NCBI GenBank assembly: GCA_030453005.1
Contig: JAKDLE010000180.1
Span: forward strand, 1-6,384
Origin: Pseudonocardia sp.
GTDB lineage: Bacteria > Actinomycetota > Actinomycetes > Mycobacteriales > Pseudonocardiaceae
DNA: 6,384 bases
Direction: 5' to 3'
Part shown: in pieces, positions 1-5,570 of the stretch
How positions within the stretch are numbered: position 1 is the stretch's first letter
How the letters are laid out: every line of letters begins with the position of its first letter
Position numbers and translations under genes: made by a program
Notes under the pieces: generated by a model
Told to the model about the DNA's origin: nothing
Seen by the model: the letters and a program-made list of their open reading frames with translations, nothing else
Databases searched by the model: none

Positions 1-446
1 TACCCGGAGAGGGGTTGGGTGATCGCGATGACGACCAGCCCGGCGGCGATCGCCTGGGCGGCGAGGTTCGGACCGTCCACGGAGAGGTCGTGATCGGCCT
101 CGGCCTTGAGCCTGCGCACCGCGTCCGGGTCGAAGGTCCGCTCGATCCTGGTCTTCGCGCTGGACACCGACCCCAGCGTCGTGGAGTACACGATCTTCTC
201 CGCGGCCTGCCAGTCGCGGGCGTACTGCAGGATGTGCGGCGGCACGTCCGGCCCGGTGTGCGCGGTCTCCCAGAAGACCATCGTCTCGTACATCCGTCGG
301 CCGTAGAGATACGTGCCGACGGGGCGGAACAGGTCGTTGATGAACGTGTGCACCTCCGGGTCCTCGGTCCCGGTGCCGAGGTCGCCCTCCGCCGCCTCGG
401 CGTAGCCGTCGAGCGAGGTGATCATCGAGTAGATGAGCTCGGCCAT
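1..446 (-). CDS. RibD/dihydrofolate reductase-fold family protein, N-terminal part (runs off left edge)
   Basis: The ATG at 446-444 has an AAGGAG Shine-Dalgarno at 456-451, and the frame stays open to the window edge (148 residues seen). The start MAELIYSMITSLDGYAE and the later GTYLYGRRMYETMVFWE (about residues 43-59) are typical of the RibD C-terminal-domain/DHFR-like reductases often annotated 'dihydrofolate reductase family protein'. So are HDLSVDGPNLAAQAIAAGLV (about 119-138). These are small cytoplasmic NADPH-binding-fold proteins whose substrate is usually unknown, so no reaction is assigned. It lies 71 nt downstream of paaK on the same strand with its own ribosome site. It could be the last gene of that transcript or independent. 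After AGLV the family usually continues with an acidic DE-type stretch and a VGGG loop. Here the last visible residues read VIAITQPLSG, so the C-terminal end may be divergent or broken. Confidence 0.78.
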   Translation of the reverse strand, partial: MAELIYSMITSLDGYAEAAEGDLGTGTEDPEVHTFINDLFRPVGTYLYGRRMYETMVFWETAHTGPDVPPHILQYARDWQAAEKIVYSTTLGSVSSAKTRIERTFDPDAVRRLKAEADHDLSVDGPNLAAQAIAAGLVVIAITQPLSG

Positions 447-517
447 GGGTCTCCTTCGGGCCGCACCCCCGGGGAGGCGCCGGAGCTGAGTGCTGCGAGG
501 GTCGGGCCCGTGCTGCG

Positions 518-1846
518 CTAGCCGGCGGCCCGGCGGTCTACTAGGCGTTGTAGTTTGCCCACCGAGCGCTCCAACGTGTCGGGGTCGACCACCTCGCAGG
601 TGACGCTCACCCCGACCCGGTCCTTGACGGCCGCGACGACCTCGCGGGACGCGGCCTCCCGGCGGTCGGACGGCGTGTCGTGGCGGGCCTCGACGCGCAC
701 CCCGAGTGCGTCCATCCGGCCCTCGGTGGTGAGCACGAGCTGGAAGTGCGGCGCCAGCCCCGCCGTCTGCAGCACGATCTCCTCGACCTGGGTGGGGAAC
801 AGGTTCACCCCCCGCAGGATGATCATGTCGTCGCTGCGCCCGGTGATCCTCTCCATCCGGCGCATGCCCGGTCGGGCGGTGCCCGGGAGCAGGCGCGTGA
901 GGTCGCGGGTGCGGTAACGGATGATCGGCAGCGCCTCCTTGGTGAGCGCGGTGAACAGCAGCTCGCCCTCCTCCCCGTCGGGCAGGACGCTCCCGTCCAG
1001 TGGGTCGACGACCTCGGGGAGGAAGTGGTCCTCCCAGATGTGCAGCCCGTCCTTGGTCTCCACGCACTCCTGCGACACGCCGGGGCCCATCACCTCGGAC
1101 AGGCCGTAGATGTCGACGGCGTGGATGTCCATGCGCTCCTCGATCTCGCAGCGCATCTGCTCGGTCCACGGCTCGGCGCCGAACACACCGACCTTGAGCG
1201 AGGACGAGCGGGGGTCGATGCCCTGGCGCTCGAACTCGTCGATGATCGTGAGCAGGTAGGAGGGCGTGACCATGATGACGTCGGGGGAGAAGTCCATGAT
1301 CAGCTGCACCTGGCGCGGGGTCATCCCGCCCGAGACCGGGACGGCCGTGGCGCCGAGCCGCTCGATGCCGTAGTGCGCGCCGAGCCCGCCGGTGAACAGG
1401 CCGTAGCCGTAGGCGTTGTGCACCCGGTGCCCGGGGCGCCCACCCGCCGCGCGCAGGGACCGGGCGACGAGGTCCGCCCAGTTCTCGATGTCGCGGGCGG
1501 TGTAGCCCACGACGGTCGGGCGCCCGGTGGTGCCCGAGCTCGCGTGGATGCGCCGGACGTCGGCGCGGGGTACGGCGAACATGCCGTACGGGTAGTTGTC
1601 GCGCAGGTCGGCCTTCGTCGTCATGGGGTACTTCGCGATGTCGGCGAGCTCACGGCAGTCGTCGGGGCGCACGCCGGCCGCGTCGAACGCCGCGCGGTAG
1701 TGCGGCACGCAGTCGTAGGCGCGCCGCAGCGTCCACTGCAGCCGTCGCAGCTGCAGCGCGCGCAGCTCGTCGACGGACATGCGTTCGGCCGCGTCGAGGG
1801 TGTCGGCGCGCGGGGCGTCGCCGAGGCGGCGCGTCACCGCGCTCAC
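518..1846 (-). CDS. paaK: phenylacetate-CoA ligase
   Basis: This is an ANL-superfamily adenylating enzyme that converts phenylacetate, ATP and CoA to phenylacetyl-CoA, AMP and pyrophosphate. That is the entry step of the aerobic hybrid phenylacetate pathway in the cytoplasm. At 442 residues it has the usual family length. Visible motifs are the phosphate-binding loop SSGTTGRPTVVGYT (residues 103-116) and the adenylate-binding DIYGLSEVMGPGV (about 245-257). YRTRDLT follows (about 311-317), then the hinge and C-terminal-domain entry ITGRSDDMIILRGVNLFP (about 334-351). The C-terminal SVGKLQRLVDRR (about 428-439) carries the lysine expected of the mobile domain. The start is GTG at 1846-1844, supported by a perfect AGGAGG at 1859-1854 with a 7-nt spacer. 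It overlaps the paaZ stop by 4 nt (GTGA), so the two genes are very likely co-transcribed and translationally coupled. Confidence 0.96.
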   Translation of the reverse strand: MSAVTRRLGDAPRADTLDAAERMSVDELRALQLRRLQWTLRRAYDCVPHYRAAFDAAGVRPDDCRELADIAKYPMTTKADLRDNYPYGMFAVPRADVRRIHASSGTTGRPTVVGYTARDIENWADLVARSLRAAGGRPGHRVHNAYGYGLFTGGLGAHYGIERLGATAVPVSGGMTPRQVQLIMDFSPDVIMVTPSYLLTIIDEFERQGIDPRSSSLKVGVFGAEPWTEQMRCEIEERMDIHAVDIYGLSEVMGPGVSQECVETKDGLHIWEDHFLPEVVDPLDGSVLPDGEEGELLFTALTKEALPIIRYRTRDLTRLLPGTARPGMRRMERITGRSDDMIILRGVNLFPTQVEEIVLQTAGLAPHFQLVLTTEGRMDALGVRVEARHDTPSDRREAASREVVAAVKDRVGVSVTCEVVDPDTLERSVGKLQRLVDRRAAG

Positions 1847-3876
1847 GGCCGGGCCTCCTGCTTCGCGACCAGGGTGAGCACGTCGTAGCGGGCGACCGAC
1901 TCGCCGTCCTGTCGCGTGACGTCGGCGTCCCAGCGCACCTCGCCGTAGTCGGCGCCGTCGCGTGGGGTGAGCTGTTTGCAGGTCAGCGTCACCGTCAGCG
2001 CGTCGCCGAACTTCACCGGGGTGAGGAAGCGCAGGCCGTCGACGCCGAAGTTGGCCAGCACCGGGCCGGGAGCCGGGTCGACGAACAGCCCCGCGGCGAG
2101 GGAGACGATCAGGTAGCCGTGCGCGACCCGCTCGCCGAACAGCGGGTTCGCGGCGGCGGCGTCGGCGTCCATGTGCGCGTAGAACGTGTCGCCGGTGAAC
2201 TCGGCGAAGTGCTCCACGTCCTCCTGGCTGACCACGCGCGGGCCCGCGACCAGCGTGTCACCGGGCCGCAGCTCCTCCAGGTGCTTGCGGAAGGGGTGGA
2301 CGTCGGACTCGTGGCGCTGCGCGCCGGTGACCCAGCGGCCGGTGACCGCGGCGAGCGTGTCCGGGTCGCCCTGGACCGCGGTGCGCTGCATGTGGTGCAG
2401 CACGCCGCGGATGCCGCCCATCTCCTCCCCGCCGCCCGCGCGCCCGGGACCGCCGTGCACGAGCTGGGGCAGCGGCGAGCCGTGGCCCGTCGACTCCGTC
2501 GCGTCGCGGGCGTTGAGCACGAGCAGCCGCCCGTGCCACGGCGCCACGCCGAGCACGACCTCACGCGCCCACGCGGGGTCGGCGGTGACGATCGATCCGG
2601 CGAGGCTGCCCCGCCCACGCGCGGCGTAGTCGATCAGCTGGGCCGTGTCGCGGTAGGACAGGATCGTGGAGACCGGGCCGAACGCCTCCACCTCGTGCGG
2701 CTCGGCCCGCTCCGGATCGCCGACGAGCAGCATCGGGGAGACGAACGCGCCGCGGTCGGGGTCGGCGTCGAGGAGGTCGACGGTGTCCGGGTCGCCGAAC
2801 ACGAGCCGTCCGGCGTCGGCGAGTGCCTTGACGCTGCGGCGGACCTCCTCGCGCTGCTCCAGGCTGGCGAGCGCCCCCATCCGGGCACTGGCCGGGTTCC
2901 CGACGGTGACGTTCGCCAGCTTCGCCGAGACCGCCTCGACGACGGCGTCCACGTGCTCCTCGGGTACGAACGCGCGGCGGATCGCGGTGCACTTCTGCCC
3001 GGCCTTGACCGTCATCTCGCCGACGAGCCCGGAGACGAACAGGTCGAACTCGGTCGTGCCGGGGGCGGCGTCGGGGCCGAGCGCGGAGAGGTTGAGCGAG
3101 TCGGCCTCGGCGGTGAAGCGCACGGCGTTGCGCACGATCGTCGGGTGCGTACGCAAGGTGGTGGCGGTCGACGCGGAGCCGGTGAAGGAGACGAGGTCCT
3201 GGCCGGTGAGGTGGTCGAACAAGTCGCCGACGCCGCCGGCGACGAACTGACATGCACCCTCGGGCAGCAGCCCCGAGCCGACGATCAGCTCGACGAGCCG
3301 CGCGGTGAGGAACGCCGTGGGGCTCGCGGGTTTGACCACGCTCGGCACGCCGGCGAGGAACGCGGGCGCGAGCTTCTCCAGCGGGCCCCACACGGGGAAG
3401 TTGAACGCGTTGACCTGGACGGCCACCCCACGGCGCGGCGTGCAGACGTGCTGGCCGAGGAACGTGCCGCCGCGGCCCAGGGGTTCCACTGCGCCGTCGA
3501 CGTAGACGGTGTCGTTGGGCAGCTCGCGCTTGGCCTTCGAGGCGTAGGCGAGCAGCACGCCGATGCCGCCGTCGATGTCGAACTTCGAGTCGCCGAGGGT
3601 GGCCCCGGTCCGGGCGGAGACGGCGTAGAGCTCCTCGCGGTGCTCGCGCAGGTGCCCGCCGAGCGCCTTGAGCAGCGCGGCGCGCTGATGGAAGGTCAGC
3701 TCACGCAGTGCCGGGCCGCCGGTGACGCGCCCGTGCCGCAGCACCGCCCCCATGTCGACCCCGGCCGAGGAGATCCGCGCGATCTCCTCGCCGGTGACGG
3801 CGTCGGACAGCGGGCGTCCCTCGTCGGTCGGGGTGTGCCACCCGCCGTGGACGTAGCTGCGCAGGACCGGTGTCAT
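1843..3876 (-). CDS. paaZ: phenylacetate degradation bifunctional protein PaaZ (oxepin-CoA hydrolase / 3-oxo-5,6-dehydrosuberyl-CoA semialdehyde dehydrogenase)
   Basis: The protein has 677 residues, the normal length for a PaaZ fusion. The N-terminal aldehyde dehydrogenase domain (about 1-520) shows VNAFNFPVWGPLEKLAPAFLAG (about 155-176), FTGSAST (231-237), the general-base glutamate in RFTAEADSLN (E257) and the nucleophilic cysteine in GQKCTAIRR (C296). The C-terminal MaoC/hotdog hydratase domain (about 530-677) has FTGDTFYAHMDADAA with the Asp/His pair D563 and H568, then GERVAHGYLIVSLAAGLF. The spacing matches the E. coli enzyme closely. By family knowledge, the hydratase half opens oxepin-CoA and the dehydrogenase half oxidises the semialdehyde with NADP+, passing the product to beta-oxidation. 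Both catalytic centres look intact. The ATG at 3876-3874 has GGAGG at 3887-3883. A TetR-type operator lies directly upstream, so repression relieved by a CoA-thioester ligand (PaaR-like) is a reasonable inference. Confidence 0.97.
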   Translation of the reverse strand: MTPVLRSYVHGGWHTPTDEGRPLSDAVTGEEIARISSAGVDMGAVLRHGRVTGGPALRELTFHQRAALLKALGGHLREHREELYAVSARTGATLGDSKFDIDGGIGVLLAYASKAKRELPNDTVYVDGAVEPLGRGGTFLGQHVCTPRRGVAVQVNAFNFPVWGPLEKLAPAFLAGVPSVVKPASPTAFLTARLVELIVGSGLLPEGACQFVAGGVGDLFDHLTGQDLVSFTGSASTATTLRTHPTIVRNAVRFTAEADSLNLSALGPDAAPGTTEFDLFVSGLVGEMTVKAGQKCTAIRRAFVPEEHVDAVVEAVSAKLANVTVGNPASARMGALASLEQREEVRRSVKALADAGRLVFGDPDTVDLLDADPDRGAFVSPMLLVGDPERAEPHEVEAFGPVSTILSYRDTAQLIDYAARGRGSLAGSIVTADPAWAREVVLGVAPWHGRLLVLNARDATESTGHGSPLPQLVHGGPGRAGGGEEMGGIRGVLHHMQRTAVQGDPDTLAAVTGRWVTGAQRHESDVHPFRKHLEELRPGDTLVAGPRVVSQEDVEHFAEFTGDTFYAHMDADAAAANPLFGERVAHGYLIVSLAAGLFVDPAPGPVLANFGVDGLRFLTPVKFGDALTVTLTCKQLTPRDGADYGEVRWDADVTRQDGESVARYDVLTLVAKQEARP

Positions 3877-3894
3877 GAGGCGCCTCCGAACTCT

Positions 3895-3911
3895 ACCGAC
3901 CGTTCGTTCGG
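3895..3911. promoter_or_regulatory. TetR-type operator in the paaZ leader (copy 1 of a 17-nt repeat)
   Basis: The sequence ACCGACCGTTCGTTCGG is an imperfect dyad (CCGAnCGnnCGnTCGG, 12 of 16 symmetric positions) centred 27 nt upstream of the paaZ ATG. An identical copy occurs at 5165-5181. On the paaZ strand it reads CCGAACGAACGGTCGGT. This resembles TetR-family sites, and from memory (not checked here) it fits 9 of 10 fixed positions of the Thermus PaaR consensus CNAACGNNCGTTNG. It lies between the probable -10 and the ribosome site, where bound repressor would block early transcription. Confidence 0.72.
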
Positions 3912-3916
3912 GTGGG

Positions 3917-3922
3917 ACGCTA
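3917..3922 (-). promoter_or_regulatory. probable -10 element of the paaZ-paaK promoter
   Basis: Read on the minus strand, TAGCGT (3922-3917) fits the actinobacterial TANNNT -10 pattern. It would place the transcription start around 3910, at the edge of the operator, with a leader of about 35 nt containing GGAGG. No convincing -35 is visible; that position overlaps the end of the HTH gene. Confidence 0.45.
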
Positions 3923-3936
3923 GCACGCGGGCGCGG

Positions 3937-4358
3937 TCACCGGCAGGGCTCGCCCGCCGCGACCCTCCGCATCCGCACCAGCATCGCCGCCGACGGCGTG
4001 ACCGAGCCGTTGACGTAGGTCGACAGGCGCGAGGCCGACGTGCCGACGGAGCGCGCGAAGTCGGCGCGCGTCCGGCCGGACGCGGCCACGCGCTCGGCGC
4101 TCTCCGCCGCCCCGGCGTGCCGTTCCTGCTCCTCGGCGTGGGCGCGGGCGCGGGCGAGGATCCGTACGGACGGACCGCGGCCAGTGCCGCCTCCACCCGC
4201 CGGGCGACCGGGCCCCAGGGTTCGGCGCGCACGGCGGCCGCCAGCCTGCGCCAGTGCGACAGGCCGCCACGGTCGAGCGCGGTGAGCACGGCCTCGGTCG
4301 GCCAGTCCTGCACGGGGTCGGACGGGTCGACGTCGACGTTGCGGAAGGCGAGCGTCAC
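3937..4358 (-). pseudogene. helix-turn-helix protein of a nucleotidyltransferase-HTH pair, reading frame broken near 4161
   Basis: Translation starts at GTG 4358-4356, with GGAGG at 4370-4366 and a 4-nt GTGA overlap with the nucleotidyltransferase stop. The first frame encodes VTLAFRNVDVDPSDPVQDWP and continues to PWGPVARRVEAALAAVRPYG (residues 1-66). It then degenerates into Pro/Arg/Ser-rich shadow-like sequence. The expected continuation is in the -1 frame from about 4161: ILARARAHAEEQERH, then an XRE-like helix-turn-helix, RTRADFARSVGTSASRLSTY and VTPSAAMLVRMRRVAAG, ending at TGA 3939-3937. Joined, the halves give about 140 residues, which matches the actinobacterial family as I remember it. 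The break lies beside GC-rich repeats (4141-4156) and a CGGA duplication (4167-4174), so a real indel or a sequencing error are both plausible. A programmed -1 shift is possible but no slippery heptamer is seen. Unshifted, translation would continue to a TGA at 3875-3873 overlapping the paaZ ATG. Confidence 0.72.
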
Positions 4359-5038
4359 GGTGCGGCCTCCAGCATCGCGGCGGCGACCGCGCGGCAGGTG
4401 CGCACCACCTCGTCCCAGTCGTGCCACCGGGGCGCCAGGTTCTTGTACCGGTGCAGCTCGCGCGTGGTGGGGACGTCCGCGGGACGGGGGTCGGCGAGCT
4501 GGCGGGCCACCTGCGACGCGACGCCGTCACCCGTCCCGTGCTGGTCGGCGTAGAAGTCGTCGATGCGCGCGAGCGTGGCACCCGCGGCGGTGACGCCGAA
4601 GCGCTCGGCGAGCGCGGCGACATCGAGGTAGTCGCGCGTCTGGTTGCGGCGCACGGCGAGGAACGCCTTGACGCGCAACGTCTCCTCGGGGGTCGGCACC
4701 GTCAGAGCGTGGCCCGACGGCAGCTCGACACGCGCGACCTCAAGGGGGGTCCGCCGGATCAGCTGCCGGACACCGGTCTCGATCCCGCCCAGCTCGCCGA
4801 GGATGATCTTGCCGTAGGCGACCCGGTTGGTGACCCAGCCGTCCTGCGACTCGACCGCCTCCAGGACCGCGTCGAACCGGGCGGCCAGGTCGGCGAGGAC
4901 GTGGTCGTGGTCGAAGGAGTCGCGGTGCCCGGCGTAGTAGGCCGCGGCCGAACCGCCGACCAGGACGGCGTCGGGCACGAGCTCCTGCAGGCGCGCGGCG
5001 GACGCGAGCACGTCGGCGAGGGCGGGACGGTCGGCCAC
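4355..5038 (-). CDS. AbiEii/MNT-like nucleotidyltransferase (candidate toxin-antitoxin component)
   Basis: This 227-residue protein resembles nucleotidyltransferase AbiEii/AbiGii-family proteins. The N-terminal VLVGGSAAAYYAGHRDSFDHDHVLADL (residues 25-51) contains the GGS loop. It also contains the metal-binding Asp pair D43 and D45 of a polymerase-beta-type fold. PTPEETLRVKAFLAVRRNQTRDYLDVAAL (about 115-143) matches the family's conserved lysine and the RDxxD segment, with K124, D136 and D139 visible. A clear third carboxylate of the active site is not obvious. AbiEii toxins transfer nucleotides to RNA; the acceptor here is unknown. The GTG start at 5038-5036 has no good Shine-Dalgarno but lies 11 nt after a TATGAT -10 element, suggesting a leaderless or nearly leaderless message. 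It is followed, with 4-nt overlap, by the HTH gene, its likely partner or antitoxin. The gene itself is intact. Confidence 0.8.
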   Translation of the reverse strand: MADRPALADVLASAARLQELVPDAVLVGGSAAAYYAGHRDSFDHDHVLADLAARFDAVLEAVESQDGWVTNRVAYGKIILGELGGIETGVRQLIRRTPLEVARVELPSGHALTVPTPEETLRVKAFLAVRRNQTRDYLDVAALAERFGVTAAGATLARIDDFYADQHGTGDGVASQVARQLADPRPADVPTTRELHRYKNLAPRWHDWDEVVRTCRAVAAAMLEAAP

Positions 5039-5049
5039 CGTGCGACGTT

Positions 5050-5055
5050 ATCATA
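5050..5055 (-). promoter_or_regulatory. -10 element of the nucleotidyltransferase-HTH operon
   Basis: Read on the minus strand, TATGAT at 5055-5050 lies 11 nt before the GTG start, in an AT-rich island (5048-5065) that stands out from its surroundings. The island GTTATCATATGTGGTATC (5047-5064) is a weak imperfect dyad and could also be an autoregulatory site. The -35 region is unclear. Confidence 0.55.
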
Positions 5056-5088
5056 TGTGGTATCTGCTTCGCATCACCGTTGCGGTGG

Positions 5089-5116
5089 CCGCACCGCTGC
5101 TGGAACAGCGGTGCGG
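5089..5116. repeat. perfect 11-bp inverted repeat (hairpin)
   Basis: CCGCACCGCTG (5089-5099) and CAGCGGTGCGG (5106-5116) pair perfectly around a 6-nt loop, CTGGAA. No T-run follows on either strand, but actinobacterial terminators often lack one. The hairpin lies between two apparently divergent promoters, an odd place for a terminator. A 9-nt copy of the right arm (GCGGTGCGG) recurs at 5128-5136. A competing 6-bp hairpin (5082-5087 with 5092-5097) shares the left arm. Function unknown. Confidence 0.6.
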
Positions 5117-5164
5117 GCCCCACCATGGCGGTGCGGCCGACGAAGCCCGCGAGTGTGTGGGGCG

Positions 5165-5181
5165 ACCGACCGTTCGTTCGG
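5165..5181. promoter_or_regulatory. TetR-type operator, identical second copy
   Basis: The 17 bases ACCGACCGTTCGTTCGG are identical to the operator in the paaZ leader at 3895-3911. Here the site ends 3 nt before a plus-strand -10 (TAGGCT), so bound repressor would occlude the -35/-10 spacer. The sharing suggests that the rightward gene interrupted by the intron belongs to the same regulon as paaZ, or encodes its repressor. Confidence 0.72.
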
Positions 5182-5184
5182 CGC

Positions 5185-5199
5185 TAGGCTGCCCCCGTG
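5185..5199 (+). promoter_or_regulatory. rightward promoter -10 (TAGGCT) and GTG start of an intron-interrupted leaderless gene
   Basis: TAGGCT (5185-5190) is a good actinobacterial -10. The GTG at 5197-5199 begins 7 nt after its last base, the spacing expected when transcription and translation start at the same base. The group II intron begins at 5200, so only the initiation codon of this gene would remain as 5' exon. The rest must lie beyond the intron's 3' end, outside the window, so the gene cannot be identified here. That the GTG is the true start is inferred from spacing only. Confidence 0.5.
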
Positions 5200-5229
5200 G
5201 TGCGTCCTGGAAGCTGGATCAGGCCAGCG

Positions 5230-5373
5230 GGTGTGAGTCCCGTCCCGGTAGGTACCGGAGCGCCGGGTAGTAGGCCCCGGTTCGTCGTGGAGACGCGACG
5301 GGCTGAGCGGGGCGTCAAGAGCCTCTTCGGAGGGAGCAAGCGTGCGGGCCGTAGCACTACCAGGTGTGAGTCC
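5230..5373 (+). repeat. 11-nt direct repeat GGTGTGAGTCC inside intron domain I
   Basis: GGTGTGAGTCC occurs at 5230-5240 and again at 5363-5373, the second copy ending 1 nt before the EBS2 candidate. Both lie in the non-coding RNA part of the intron and probably reflect repeated tertiary-contact or junction motifs of domain I. Which contacts they form cannot be decided without a folding model. Confidence 0.6.
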
Positions 5374-5374
5374 T

Positions 5375-5380
5375 GCAGCC
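5375..5380 (+). other. candidate EBS2 of the group II intron
   Basis: GCAGCC is the exact reverse complement of GGCTGC at 5187-5192, which occupies -13 to -8 relative to the predicted insertion site, the usual IBS2 position. By established group II biology, this pairing guides both splicing and retrohoming. IBS2 overlaps the -10 hexamer of the interrupted gene. Confidence 0.6.
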
Positions 5381-5570
5381 TCGTCACATCCACAATGGGG
5401 GAGCCGAGCCGCTCATGTCACGGCGAAGGCCATGTCCGGCGAGCCCTGGTCCGGGGTCAGCTCGTCGGGTCCCTTCGGGGTATGGGGAGCGGCACGTACG
5501 CACGGTCTGGTTCGGAACAGGAGAGACCCGTCTGCGCAGCCTCATCAGCGAAGACCACCGGTATAAGCCA

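Noticed and set aside
447..517. Possible terminator between paaK and the reductase-fold gene.
   Set aside because: Only GC-rich sequence with no convincing stem-loop and no T-run. Read-through to the next gene is equally likely.
2119..4593. Very long plus-strand open frame (824 codons) antisense to paaZ and the HTH gene, and a 402-codon one at 680-1888 antisense to paaK.
   Set aside because: Arg/Gly/Ala/Val/Asp-rich translations without recognisable domains. They are typical antisense shadows of high-GC genes whose real frames have intact catalytic motifs.
5231..5235. GTGTG as an alternative intron 5' end.
   Set aside because: It also fits GUGYG, but it is part of an internal 11-nt repeat found again at 5363-5373. 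The EBS2 pairing fits a start at 5200 instead.
5461..5570. GTACG-type sequence near 5497 resembling part of group II domain V.
   Set aside because: It lies before the ORF, lacks the full domain V hairpin and catalytic triad arrangement, and domain V is expected after the ORF, outside the window.
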